Shown in pieces: positions 21,301-27,500 of a DNA stretch of 64,000 nt (position 1 is its first letter; every line of letters starts with the position of its first letter). The stretch is from contig JAKTNV010000012.1 in NCBI GenBank assembly GCA_022747635.1, positions 62,001-126,000 on the forward strand. The letters are read 5' to 3'. The DNA comes from Hetaerina americana. Its lineage: Eukaryota; Arthropoda; Insecta; Odonata; Calopterygidae. The position numbers and the translations under genes were made by a program. The notes beneath the pieces are model-generated. The model made no database searches. It was not told the origin of the DNA and was given only the letters and a program-made list of their open reading frames with translations.

Positions 21301-23111
21301 TGTACAAAGAATTTTGTCTTTGCCCGATGCTTAGATTTTTTTCATTTATATCAATGCACACACACCAAAACTGATTCATTGGACTGCCTACAGCAAACTG
21401 CTGAATGGAATGGTGTGCCATTTCACTTGGCATCTACACTTAGCAATGTGATGTACAAGGTGAATCTGTATCCGTAGTTGTATGCATATTATGTATAAAA
21501 ATGTCTACATATGCACCGTATTTCTTATTTGGAAGCGGTGCCAAAGTAAGATCATAATTGTATTCCCCTTTCAGAAGTAATTGATGCACAGTTAAATATT
21601 TTAATAAATAATAAAAATCCTAGTAATAATGGCCATTAAAATTTATTGGCTGTTTAATTTATATTTGACTAAGGTCCCATAGAACATAGATGAGATCTTA
21701 CAGTTTATGATTGCATTACTGTAAGATCATAAAAATATTGGGTACCAAGGTCTTGGAAGATACAGCTTCAAGTGCTGGTATAAATTGCCTGTCCGGTTAC
21801 TCTAGGTTAGCCTACAGGGAGAGCCAACCCACTGATTACACAAATGATTGGTCCCTTTTGCTGAGCCATTGTTCTCAAAATTATTTGCTCATAATGCCAA
21901 TTAAATTAATGAGTTTTATCCGAACTTTCGCTCATTCCTTTTCGTTATATGTTTCTCGTAGACCTTTTACAGAAATATTTATTGTTTTTTTATGCTGTCA
22001 GATCAGTTATTGTTACCATAGCAGCAACTTACCTGAGCCAAATAAATTTCTCTGACACACTTACCTAGTGTGTTACGCAAAGAATGAATTTAATTATTTG
22101 TATCTTTTAATCAATAGATAATTCAATATCTGCATGAAAAAACCTGCTCTTTTTTAATTTATTCATAAATGTGCAATTTCCTGTACTCTGGTTTTTATGG
22201 CATTACTGGACAAATATGGGTAACAGTCCATAGAAAATGGGTGGGAAATATTTTGAACTATGCTAAAAGTGTCTTGAAACAGTGTTTGCTTCCAGCAAAG
22301 AATGTGGTGCGGTTGTGTACCATCTATTCGAATACTCAGAGTGACGCTGAGTTATCTCATCTTGCTTCCAATTTTATAATTATTGAGATCTTCTAGTAAA
22401 TGATTTCACCTACAAAACATAAAATAGTTATTGTTTTATAAACTAATGTTTTAATGATTATTTTTTTTAATTTCCTATGGAATGAATGTATGCCATCAGT
22501 CACAGGCCAAGTTAATTCATGATCTTTTGAACATTTTCTTTTGGGTATCTAGTAGGCTAATGAGAATCTTAGAAGCTTGTGATCATGCATTTCTCCATGC
22601 TTCATATGCAAATCCTTGTAAAATTGTGCATTTTTTCTCATAAACCAGAAATTGCATTCAATGTTTAGTGTAATAATTTCATTGTGAGTTGAATTGCCAG
22701 AATTTTAATTGATATGCTTCAAAATGGATAATAACAAACATTGTTCAAAACTATTTATATCCTGAGATTCAGATTTTATGATTTACTTTTTTATTTTATG
22801 ATTACTTTTTACCTCTAGTGTGAATACTTGATATACTAAAAACAGTAATTAGATCCCTCAATTTCTGTTGATGATTGACATTTTGGCATATAACATTATC
22901 TGCATATTAATTTCTCATATTACCTTATCAGATCAACCAAAAGATCAACGCACCTAATTTAGAAAATCTAATGGTGGATGAAGAGGTTGATCTGCATGAA
23001 GCAGTGGAAGACACATGCAAAATAGCTGAGGTTGAAGAAGCTGGAAAAGAGGTGGCCCGAGTGAAAGAGGAAGTGGATGTTAAAGAAGAAGATGACAAGA
23101 AAAGAGTTTAA
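356..23111 (+). CDS. PWWP-domain protein gene, copy A (exons 5-10; 5' end outside window)
   Basis: This is the 3' part of the gene described at 27501. Exons are 356-649 (exon 5), 2186-2383 (an extra exon-4-like cassette found only here), 4702-4762, 5275-5351, 10580-10640, 14406-14488 and the terminal exon 22932-23111 ending in TAA. All have GT donors and AG acceptors and stay open in the frame implied by copy B. Exon 5 differs from copy B by two conservative codons (V/I in the QVKPV stretch, A/S before GEQ), and exons 6-10 encode the same residues. Exons 1-4 would lie left of the window, so the PWWP domain itself is not visible here. No stop codon or frameshift was found, so the copy may be functional, with or without the extra cassette. 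Intron 9 (14489-22931) is swollen by a LINE and older elements. Confidence 0.75.
1195..1356 (-). pseudogene. Tc1/mariner-type transposase C-terminal fossil
   Basis: Reading the minus strand gives a short stretch containing VNRWLKYEAVDFF, then RNGIAK, YDKRLNFNGDY. This matches the usual end of mariner/Tc1-type transposases (a WL...FF..GI..L..R..KC....GDY pattern). No catalytic part or inverted repeats were recognised, and no open frame remains. It sits in intron 5 of the PWWP gene. Copies occur at 31515-31676 and 59950-60111. Confidence 0.5.
2186..2383 (+). other. Extra exon-4-like cassette, copy A only
   Basis: This 198-bp (66-codon) block is a diverged copy of exon 4 (30002-30199). It is preceded by a tgtag acceptor and followed by a gtatgt donor. 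It is fully open in phase 0-0, so including it would add 66 residues without changing frame. It carries about seven amino-acid changes against exon 4 and keeps the terminal HIKKE. It lies after exon 5, an order not seen in copies B and C, which lack the whole 1838-3714 segment. I cannot tell from sequence alone whether it is spliced in. Confidence 0.7.
2529..2943. repeat. 214-bp tandem repeats beside the extra exon cassette
   Basis: Almost two units of the 214-bp repeat (starts at 2529 and 2743). They follow the exon-4-like cassette exactly as the repeats at 30345 follow exon 4. This shows that cassette and repeats were duplicated as one block. Confidence 0.85.
2963..3258 (+). mobile_element. 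Old tRNA-derived SINE copy
   Basis: Diverged relative of the SINE at 10072-10380. It shares the box-A-like region with the ctaacgtactgg-type word, a box B read here as ggttcaaata, the central atgccgatgccgtgtttctc block and a tactactag tail. No clear target-site duplication is visible. It lies in the segment absent from copies B and C. Confidence 0.75.
3259..4701. other. Intron 5 (3' part), nothing recognised
   Basis: AT-rich intron sequence between the SINE and exon 6. Only short chance frames occur. The last ~150 bp resemble the sequence before exon 8 (about 10425-10579), because exons 6-7 and 8-9 arose by duplication. Confidence 0.6.
5352..6490. other. Intron 7 (5' part), nothing recognised
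   Basis: AT-rich intron. The first ~200 bp after the exon 7 donor resemble the sequence after exon 9 (from 14489), a further trace of the exon-pair duplication. The rest shows no coding or repeat signal I recognise. Confidence 0.6.
6491..7809 (-). mobile_element. Decayed mariner element (1319 bp), copy A
   Basis: Terminal inverted repeats start cagggtgcgttcc at the left and mirror it at the right (acgcaccctg), each leading into a conserved aaagtaatgcaa. The left flank is TA; the right flank reads TT, so the TA target duplication has decayed. The length fits mariner elements (about 1.3 kb). The transposase lies on the minus strand and is broken. The element is in intron 7 of the PWWP gene and is present at the same site in all three unit copies, so it predates their duplication. 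Confidence 0.85.
6527..7225 (-). pseudogene. Mariner transposase remnant
   Basis: The longest open piece (about 230 codons) covers the catalytic half. It has LHDNAPCHNALQ with the second catalytic Asp and, 34 residues later, SPDFAPAGFFFFPRIK, where the third catalytic Asp of the DD34D triad is replaced by Gly. The C-terminus with KTLQEVPEDAFQGTY and a WQLPEKNVA stretch is typical of mariner. The N-terminal helix-turn-helix half (about 7225-7700) is only recognisable in broken frames. The missing Asp and frame breaks make this an inactive relic. Confidence 0.8.
7810..8939. other. Intron 7 (middle), nothing recognised
   Basis: AT-rich intron with short frames on both strands, none of which I could relate to a known family. 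Confidence 0.5.
8940..9640 (-). pseudogene. Ancient mariner transposase fossil
   Basis: Minus-strand reading in shifting frames follows the mariner order. Near 9620 it gives EQRYALKCFVGLENLGRET, then KVFKDENMTQTDIF and WHKLLKDGYEGVEDES (the helix-turn-helix and SGRPS-type linker region). Towards 9150 it gives FPKVNLSLKGHHHRTECH, and near 9000 HKCVDAQGKYTGGIF, matching the transposase C-terminus. The catalytic core is mostly lost and no inverted repeats were identified. The length (about 700 bp) is roughly two thirds of a complete reading frame, so there are internal deletions. Confidence 0.7.
10072..10380 (+). mobile_element. tRNA-derived SINE, 309 bp, copy A
   Basis: The element begins ggggatcgagatggtgcggg. 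It has a tRNA-like RNA polymerase III promoter: a box-A-like region in gatggtgcgggggctaac and a clear box B (ggttcaaatcc) about 45 bp later. A non-tRNA body of about 240 bp follows, ending in an (act)n tail. It is flanked by ctggaaataa (10062-10071) and ctagaaataa (10381-10390), a 10-bp target-site duplication with one mismatch. It sits near the end of intron 7. A LINE partner is not evident: the tail does not match the 3' end of the RTE element in this window. Confidence 0.88.
10641..11259. other. Intron 8 (5' part)
   Basis: Similar along its first ~300 bp to the sequence after exon 6 (4763-5160), as expected from the exon-pair duplication. No gene is seen. The similarity is interrupted at 11260 by the mariner insertion. 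Confidence 0.6.
11260..12565 (-). mobile_element. Mariner element with perfect 24-bp inverted repeats (1306 bp), copy A
   Basis: Perfect 24-bp terminal inverted repeats begin ccttgatcaaaaagttcccg, with TA duplications at 11258-11259 and 12566-12567. The total length is standard for mariner. One nearly intact transposase is on the minus strand. The intact ends suggest a fairly young insertion that could still be moved by a transposase supplied in trans. It sits in intron 8 of the PWWP gene, in antisense orientation. Confidence 0.93.
11310..12363 (-). pseudogene. Mariner transposase, single frameshift
   Basis: The likely start is the Met of MDLNLQQRTLIKFCVKNGF, since the upstream 23 codons of the open frame are not mariner-like. 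Domains in order are the N-terminal helix-turn-helix with VVYQWHERFRSGRESIEDD, the SGRPST linker, TGDETWVYEYD (first Asp), HHDNAPSH (second Asp) and SPDLAPCDFFLF (third Asp). There are exactly 34 residues between the second and third, i.e. a complete DD34D triad. The C-terminus WHKCVAVDGDYFEGDNI is intact. Near 11740, at the FLP..QTVNKEYY region, a few bases are missing and the frame shifts, splitting the gene in two. All catalytic residues are present, so this one lesion is the main visible defect. Confidence 0.9.
13004..14214 (+). mobile_element. Decayed mariner element (1211 bp), copy A
   Basis: The ends are imperfect inverted repeats (left tgaggtctgttcaaac, right the mirror of tgaggtctgttcaaaa) flanked by TA at 13002-13003 and 14215-14216. 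On the plus strand broken frames show a mariner transposase. Near 13195 there is a start region MARSRTHEVEVFNGAALC, later RKGRQSVEDD and SGRPSTFADERV, and near 13940 LAPCDLILFPKLKRLLKEK, holding the third catalytic Asp. Several stops and frameshifts and about 100 bp of missing length show it is dead. It lies 438 bp after the other mariner, in the same intron. Confidence 0.85.
14489..15012. other. Intron 9 (5' part) up to the LINE
   Basis: The first ~110 bp resemble the sequence after exon 7. The rest is unremarkable. The last 12 bp (15001-15012, attagtttttgt) are the left target-site duplication of the LINE. Confidence 0.7.
15013..18325 (+). mobile_element. Full-length RTE-type LINE (3313 bp), copy A
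   Basis: Bounded by a perfect 12-bp target-site duplication, attagtttttgt, at 15001-15012 and 18326-18337. The 236-bp leader contains the motif gaaggcaacgggaaaccacc (near 15204), which I associate with leaders of RTE-type elements. A single 991-codon ORF fills most of the body, and a ~100-bp 3' region ends in an A-rich stretch (ccttaaaaaa). The intact target duplication and open ORF indicate recent insertion. It is in sense orientation in intron 9 of the PWWP gene. The duplicate at 43448-46760 appears identical, so the unit duplicated after the LINE inserted. Confidence 0.92.
15249..18224 (+). CDS. LINE polyprotein: AP-type endonuclease + reverse transcriptase (991 aa)
   Basis: This is the retrotransposition protein of an RTE-clade LINE. 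It nicks target DNA and reverse-transcribes its own RNA at the nick. The endonuclease is at about residues 60-300, with TWNVRTM (Asn66), LCEVRW (Glu95), GDWN (Asp199, Asn201), QLDYILV (Asp266) and a terminal SGHNLV. Families of this kind normally read SDH there; here the Asp is Gly292 (codon GGC at 16122-16124), a likely catalytic lesion. The reverse transcriptase is at about 520-800, with FVDFEKAFDRV (Asp658), GVRQGCPLSPLLFNLY and FADD (757-760). The C-terminal region holds FTYLGSVLD, YGAETWSL and WVWRRMEK, typical of RTE elements. It stops after EMKRDLV, slightly earlier than I expect for relatives. The start at MMDN is the first Met of the open frame. This protein type is often labelled craniofacial development protein 2-like in annotations. 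Confidence 0.93.
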   Translation: MMDNRDILSPGNHGARPNRPCVVPGSGGGKASAVVIPRNPCKGKPAAAGQKTQEKNTKLVRIGTWNVRTMMRTGKLENVKREMERGNIDILGLCEVRWKDSGDYWSDKYRIIYSGGDESQRGVAIVLNEEVGRSVVNIEQVTDRILLVEIKAEPTNLVIIQVYMPPSNHKEEEVDKIYDQLEDMIACVPAGKHLTVMGDWNATVGEGRDGDEVGNYGLGTRNDRGEKAVEFCRRQGLVITNTWFRHHKRRRYTWKMPGDSGRYQLDYILVRHRFRNSVINSHSFPGADADSGHNLVVMKCSVRFKKIRQGRRVRKWNVEALNGLKRKEYKQAVENIMEDGKGLITIEEKWEMIKKGLSKAAKDTIGTVNAKRTRKPWITDEMITKMDERRKWKNINTELGKMKYKELNNKLRRATNKAKDAWWKTQCEDMESLQRKGEIGALYSKVKSLSGSKKGRAMLIVRDKAGKVIVDAGKIQERWKEYIEELYSKELRPTQLNIEKENDVEEDSLGPGILDNEIERALREMKLNKAVGVDNIPVELLKCLGKCGRKRLYGLIRSIYEEGIWPEDFVRAVLVPIPKKVKATSCEDYRTISLISHAAKVVLRIINKRIESRANDYLGDDQFGFRKGRGTRDAIAVMRLLIERNIEHNQEVFACFVDFEKAFDRVNWEKLMSILQKIGIDWRERRQIRNLYMSQTAQVRVGNGESGWAVLGRGVRQGCPLSPLLFNLYAEEMIKEAWEELEVGMKVGGEFVKSVRFADDQALVCQSAKGLQALLSELEIQCDRYGMRININKTKVMRFSRKKKGKLNIKIGGQKIEQVEQFTYLGSVLDQHGQSSRDVRRRIALGKEAFTRRRELMTGTLSKDVKKRLVKTLIWSVAMYGAETWSLKQEDRRRLEAFEMWVWRRMEKVKWTEKKTNEEVLGMVGEERGLLGAILWRQEKWMKGVLTGSGMLKTVIEGRMLGKRGKGRNRIGMLDGMKGGRKYSEMKRDLV
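18326..18844. other. Intron 9, between LINE and CR1 fossil
   Basis: No recognisable gene. It begins with the right target-site duplication of the LINE (18326-18337). Its later part may be the endonuclease end of the CR1-like fossil, but I could not align it. Confidence 0.5.
18845..20005 (+). pseudogene. CR1-like LINE fossil (endonuclease end to mid reverse transcriptase)
   Basis: Plus-strand reading in changing frames follows a CR1-type polyprotein. Near 18855 it gives QLVLTPIRGNNVLDLLAK (end of the endonuclease). Near 19020 it gives YLFDRVDYDVLRRG, then LEKYIPRKLKS near 19160. From 19730 it gives SLNDHLAPKNWKVANACP (reverse transcriptase entry), then NYHPVSLPSISYKIVGH near 19825, and SSGGPQGSV (motif B) near 19935. 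There are many stops and frameshifts, and the catalytic A block is missing. This is a second, much older LINE lineage than the RTE element next to it. Confidence 0.7.
20060..20150 (+). other. Hammerhead-like motif, probable Penelope-like element relic
   Basis: A TATA-like gtatataaat at 20061 is followed at 20104 by ctgagga. Next comes a 6-bp stem (gccaac 20112-20117 with gttggc 20124-20129, loop tggaac) and then gaaa (20130-20133). This is the order of the hammerhead ribozyme core (CUGAUGA, stem II, GAAA), with one core change (U to G). Outer bases ggac (20100-20103) and gtcc (20138-20141) can also pair. Penelope-like retroelements are known to carry such motifs in their terminal repeats. No Penelope protein is visible nearby. 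The core change makes catalysis doubtful. Confidence 0.45.
20160..22931. other. Intron 9 (3' part), nothing recognised
   Basis: About 2.8 kb of AT-rich intron before the terminal exon. Open frames of up to about 120 codons occur on both strands, but I recognise no family, splice-consistent exon or repeat in them. Confidence 0.5.
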
Positions 23112-24699
23112 ATGAAAACATTCCCAGTGAAGTTTACGGGTAGATTACAATGCGGTCAACATTCACAAAACTATTTTTTAAATTTATACTTTTAAATTTC
23201 ACAAGAGTACATATTTTTTAAAATGTAGGTAAAGGAGGAGATTTTGAAGACGTTTTTATTCAGGTCCAAAAGCACTGGAAAAGTTACTCCAGTGAAACAT
23301 TTGGACTCTAAAGCCTTTTTTTTAAGTAAAGTGAACATAAGAATTGTTATATCTTTAGTATTTGTGGAATATTTGAATCTGTATTGAGATAAGGTTGTTA
23401 TTAAAACTGCATTTTGTCTTATTTGAGCATGAGTTATTGTCATACCTGTTTACCACCCTTATTTCAAGGTGTCTAAACATTTGCAAAGTTAATGAAAAAC
23501 TCAGGAGTTGTGACATGGACCTGGGAATTTTTACTTAGCATTCTGGCCATTTTAATTTTTCGGAAATGTAAAAAAATGTTTTGCAGTGAAACTGGAGGAC
23601 TTACCGAAACAAACTTGTGTAAGCCTAGACTTGTTGTTAAATTGTCCGCTGACCAATTCCAAAACAATCTGATGGTAAAGTCAAAGTTGGTGTGGGCATA
23701 TTAGGGAGCAAAAGGAAGAAAATGTTTACTGGCATTGAAAAAAGAAACTTTCGACAAAATTCTGATGCTTAAACAATTGTTTTTTGATTGCTGCATGTTG
23801 AGTTGGAGAGGAAGGGGTAAAAATATTGGAGCCATCTTTCAGGGACCAGTGACAGCTGGGTTGGATGAAACGTATTGTGGGAAATTGTGATGTGAGTCGT
23901 CATGGTAGATGTCTTTTTGGGCTTAGAGTAATGGTCAGTACGAAATAATGTATGTTGATCTTCCATGAAGGGTAAAATAAAGGGGGAGGAGCTTATGGGT
24001 TTTCTGAAGGGTGATTTTGACTGCAAGTAGGGCCTTTGTTTTGCGAATGCCCGTAAATGCAATAACTAGAAAAGGTTATTAAAATATTTTTGGGGTCAAG
24101 CCTCCGTCGAAAGAGCGGCTGTGTGGTCTACTGAGATCTTTGCACCTCCTCCAAATGATTGTGCCATTTATTAAAAGTGTGTGCTAAACCAAACTTAATC
24201 TACTGCAATGGTGTGTAATATTCACAATCTGAAAGCCTCGAAATAAGACCCATGCTGTCAGCCTGTTTTGCTGATAGAGACTGGAATAGGTTTGACAAAT
24301 ACATTATTACTTTCATGAGTCCCTCAGTGAAAATTGCCCCTGGGTGCTGTCAATGCAGAGAGAATAGTTTCTGTGCCAGGACAGGCTTGCTAGAACCGCT
24401 TGATCACTTTGTACCATTGCTATATTGTATAAATATTGAAACCAATATCATGTGAAGTGTGAAGTAAATATTATTTATATTAAGCCATTCGCAATATAAA
24501 ATATCCAATTCAATTTTGAGGCATCTTATTTTTACAACTGCCGAATAATACACTGCAATTCGCCGCCCCTTATTCCTCACAAACTATTCATAATCCATTG
24601 AATGCTATCCAGGCTATATATGATCATTACGGTAATCATAACAGGATGAAAGAGTTGAGCTTAGCCAAATATGTCACGTCAGGCTAAGGGTACACGGGA
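23112..24699. other. 3' flank of the copy A PWWP gene
   Basis: Probable 3' untranslated region followed by intergenic sequence. There is no near-perfect AATAAA close to the stop; an attaaa lies near 23399 and an aataaa near 23976. A 61-codon open stretch from 23492 with one hydrophobic segment ends at a possible donor (gtaaag, 23675). It could join in phase to the exon at 26486, but this is only a possibility. Confidence 0.4.
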
Positions 24700-25032
24700 T
24701 CTATATCATGAAATTGCACCACGTGAAACTAAGCCAAATTGCCATGAACCTCTGATGCACAACCAAACAGTAGAAGATGATAATGGAGAATGGTGCACAT
24801 TTCTGTAGCTTGGAAGAAATTCTATCAGAGCAGCAAAACCATTGCTGAAAGATACAATGCCATGAGTATCTACTCTGGTAGGGCAAAAGCCAAAGTTGGC
24901 ATCAAACACAGCTGAGACTAAAAACTCCAATACAGTGACTACAACTCTAGCTGTGTTGGAAATGTAGGTAAGAAATCCCCCTTCTTGACCCTTTGAAATA
25001 CCCCTGAACTTCAGCGGTGTGGCAGGAACCAA
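24700..25032 (-). pseudogene. Possible PIF/Harbinger nuclease fossil
   Basis: A 108-codon open minus-strand frame contains FLVSAVFDANFGF and, after a short gap, RVDTHGIVSFSNGFAALIE and FLPSYR. This resembles the nuclease core of PIF/Harbinger transposases and HARBI1 (an AVxDANxxF... VDxGxxGxxSDGGxF...S pattern). The Asp of the expected SDGG is absent. No terminal repeats or partner protein were found. The assignment rests on pattern memory, so it is tentative. Confidence 0.45.
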
Positions 25033-25637
25033 AAATCCATGTTCCCCACTGGGTGTTGGGAAAAGTGTTCACTTGATATCATTTTGATGTTGGGTGTAGA
25101 AAGTGCCCACAAATAGAATTAATTCTGTTTATAGTGCGGCTTATAGTTTCAGCTGTGTCAATGATGCTTCTGAAATTATGCTAGTCTGAAAGGATTGTCA
25201 TTTGAGAAAATTTATCCATTGTGATTTGCCCTTCTAAAATTATTCGTGTATGTCTTCACCTTCACATAACTTTTCATTTTTTGACAATATTTTTTTACTT
25301 TTGAAAGACAAATATTTGATGCACCTATACATAGTTGCCCATGGGCACTTGAGTGTAGTGATGTTTTGGAGCCTGTTATGCAAATTTTTATTTTGATACT
25401 TCCAAATTGTATTTTATTTCATCCTGTTGATTTTTGGGGATATGGAGAAGGTATTTTTCCATCACAAGCAAAATGCACTAATTGAACAAAAATTCATTTG
25501 TTTTGTTGCATCAAATATCATTCTCTAATGGTGAGGGATTGAGTGAACTGGAGGAAATGATTGTGTAAATCGAGCAATGTATCTATGGACCTTAACAAAC
25601 AAAACTTCTGGTAGAATATATTTATATAAATGTTGAA

Positions 25638-25969
25638 TGAGGTATCGCGGTGGAAATGATGACACCTCCTAACAATTAACAATGTTTATTGTGTTAAGCA
25701 AATTACAGCCTTGATGAGGCGATCGAACAGTAATTTTTCAGTAAATATTCGGCCGTGCGGTGGCGAAGCCAGAAAAGAAAGCAGCGTCCTTTGGTTGACC
25801 ACGATGGCGGCGCGCGTGACGGTCCAGAGCCAGTCAGAGAGAGTGTGTCCGAGAGTGGCTCCGGCGGCGTGGGTACGCCCTGGTGGCGAACGCCGGAACC
25901 CAAAACACTTGCCGGCGAAGGCGCGTTCGTAATGGCGCTCAATGGTGATTCAAGGGTCGAGCCGCCACA
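25638..25969 (-). repeat. LTR of a retrotransposon (332 bp), copy A
   Basis: Read on the minus strand it starts tgtggcggctcg and ends in gatacctca, so it has the TG...CA ends of an LTR. A polyadenylation signal aataaa lies inside (plus-strand tttatt at 25685-25690). It is directly preceded, on that strand, by a purine-rich accaagggggtaa, as a 3' LTR is by its polypurine tract. It is much richer in GC than its surroundings. The 5' LTR is missing, so no target-site duplication can be tested. Confidence 0.65.
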
Positions 25970-26345
25970 TTACCCCCTTGGTTGTTTTATAGTTCCTTAT
26001 GAATAGTATAGAAAAGACGTTGGAAAAATGGTGGAAACGGGAGGTGATAAAGGGGACGCGGGCAAGGAATGAGGTTGGAGAGGTGGTGGAAGCATGACAG
26101 GTTAGGTAATGAAGTCAAGACAACGAAAGATAAAGGGAAAATTATAGTTGAAATTCTACAAGATGTGACGGAAAGCGAAGGCGTCTCTCAGATCGGGTTG
26201 TCCGTTCGCCGCGCTGTGTGCGCGGTGCAGCACCTGGGGGCTGAGGGTCTGGCGGTGCAGGCAGCGTAACTGGGCGCGATGTAAAGGCGGCAGGCCGTCT
26301 TTCGTCCGTTTCTGCTGCCTCCAGCTGTGGCGCGGTGTGGTGGTT
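25970..26345 (-). mobile_element. 3' internal end of the LTR retrotransposon (5'-truncated)
   Basis: The minus-strand frame ends at 26142 with a Pol-like tail: proline-rich, then RTQRGERTTRSERRLRFPSH. This resembles the TRSGRxxxFPxR ending of many insect Ty3/Gypsy-type polyproteins. About 170 bp later come the polypurine tract and the LTR. The rest of gag-pol is absent. The truncation edge near 26345 is where base composition falls back to the AT-rich background. Confidence 0.55.
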
Positions 26346-26485
26346 ATAAATTGGTAGTTTGGATACCGTAACGTACCGTAATAAGTCCCTAGTATTCCAG
26401 AAATTATTTTTGATTTTAGTGGGCATAGAGTCCAGTGATTTCTAATACAGATTTTATTGATAATCCCTTGCCTTATCTATTTCAG

Positions 26486-26617
26486 GGATCGGTGGTGAAA
26501 AACTTCCTAGCCTTCCTGTGGGCCTGGTTCAAATTAACTTCCTTCCTGACCACCTACACAGTGGTCATGTTCTATGCGACTGCGCTGATTTTCCATAGGA
26601 ATATTCAAGATCATTAG
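26486..26617 (+). CDS. Terminal exon of a small membrane protein (family unknown), copy A
   Basis: A good acceptor (ccttatctatttcag) opens a 43-codon exon ending in TAG. The peptide reads GSVVKNFLAFLWAWFKLT, then a hydrophobic stretch TVVMFYATALIF and a polar end HRNIQDH. It would cross or insert in a membrane. I do not recognise the family. A poly(A) signal (aataaa, 26769-26774) follows at a normal distance. The upstream exon or exons are not identified; an LTR fragment has landed about 140 bp upstream. The same ORF is open without a break up to a Met at 26435, which is an alternative, unspliced start. Confidence 0.5.
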   Translation, partial: GSVVKNFLAFLWAWFKLTSFLTTYTVVMFYATALIFHRNIQDH

Positions 26618-26761
26618 AAAAATGAATTTCTTTTGGCCATTTTTATTTTTTCACCAGAAATATTTCTAATTACAAGTAATTTCATAGTGTCATTTATTTG
26701 TTAAAAATAGTTCCCAGCGGGAAAATAAAAAAATGAAAATATGTAATGCATTGTGCACTGG

Positions 26762-26774
26762 TTTATTTAATAAA
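26762..26774. terminator. Overlapping poly(A) signals of convergent genes
   Basis: tttatt at 26762-26767 is AATAAA on the minus strand. It serves the gene ending at 26834. aataaa at 26769-26774 is the plus-strand signal for the exon ending at 26617. The two signals lie one base apart, so the two transcripts should overlap tail to tail. Confidence 0.6.
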
Positions 26775-26833
26775 ACCACATTGAAATAAGTTAACCCACA
26801 CGGAGAAAGAGAAAAGTACAACGTGGTAAAATC

Positions 26834-27184
26834 TCACTTAAACCTAATATCAAGTCGTCTCGGTCCCTTTATGAAATTATCCCTCACCCGAAAAGCAGTT
26901 GTCGTATTGAACCACTTAAAAACGACGAACGTGAAAATAGTTACGTAAATAGCGAAAACCGTCGAAATATACACTTTTACAGAATTGAGGAAAAAGCCTC
27001 GCATCGACCTGGAAGCTGCTCGGGGAAACCTACAAAAAACCTTCAATTTCCGGAATGACACCCCTTCTCGGGACAAGAATTGTGGATAATGGCAAATTAG
27101 TAAAAATACTCTGCACACTCCGGCGAGATAGGAAAACTATTTCGGCCGTATATTCACCAATTACATGATTGAGGTACCGGACAT
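26834..27184 (-). CDS. Small single-pass membrane protein, two-exon model (71 aa), copy A
   Basis: Minus-strand model. Exon 1 is 27165-27184 (ATG TCC GGT...), with donor gtaatt, a 135-bp intron, an acceptor with a T-run ending gtag, and exon 2 at 27029-26834. It joins in frame to a 71-residue protein starting MSGTSIMFPRAASRSMRGFF. One hydrophobic helix (STVFAIYVTIFTFVVFKWF) is followed by a basic tail. Size, the leading MRG and one helix recall cytochrome c oxidase subunit 6C, but the similarity is weak and I do not assign it. An alternative is an unspliced frame from 27118. Poly(A) signal at 26762-26767. Its start lies 316 bp from the ATG of the PWWP gene, facing away from it. Confidence 0.5.
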
Positions 27185-27500
27185 TTCAAAATTTTAAAAT
27201 GAATCATGCGCAATATAGTAAGTTTTATGTTTCCTGAAAATGTATTTAAAAATAAGTATACATGTTACAACTATTCATTATTTTCCAGGGAAAAAATAAT
27301 GTGACAATTGATATTATTACACCTACCGAGAAATGAAAGTTAATAACCTTATATGAATCGAAAGTACCACGTGAACAGGTGGAGCCACTAAGTCGTTTGA
27401 AAATCTGATACATTGTGCCATTGTGAGGATTCGTTTTGGAGTAGTCACAGTGAAAAACTTGGAATTGTGGACTTCTGGAATTTGTTCTAACTCGTTGGTT
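27185..27500. promoter_or_regulatory. Probable bidirectional promoter
   Basis: 316 bp separate the ATG of the minus-strand small gene (27184) and the ATG of the PWWP gene (27501). Both 5' ends must start in or near this gap. I see no convincing TATA box for the PWWP side; paired housekeeping-type genes often lack one. The call rests on spacing only. Confidence 0.5.

Noticed and set aside
21009..22055. Open frames of 114-121 codons as genes
   Set aside because: Unusual composition for a gene, no recognisable domain, no supporting splice sites; they lie in intron 9.
25755..26269. GC-rich plus-strand frames as new genes or a CpG-island promoter
   Set aside because: Better explained by an LTR and Pol tail on the minus strand; the plus-strand frames match no known family.
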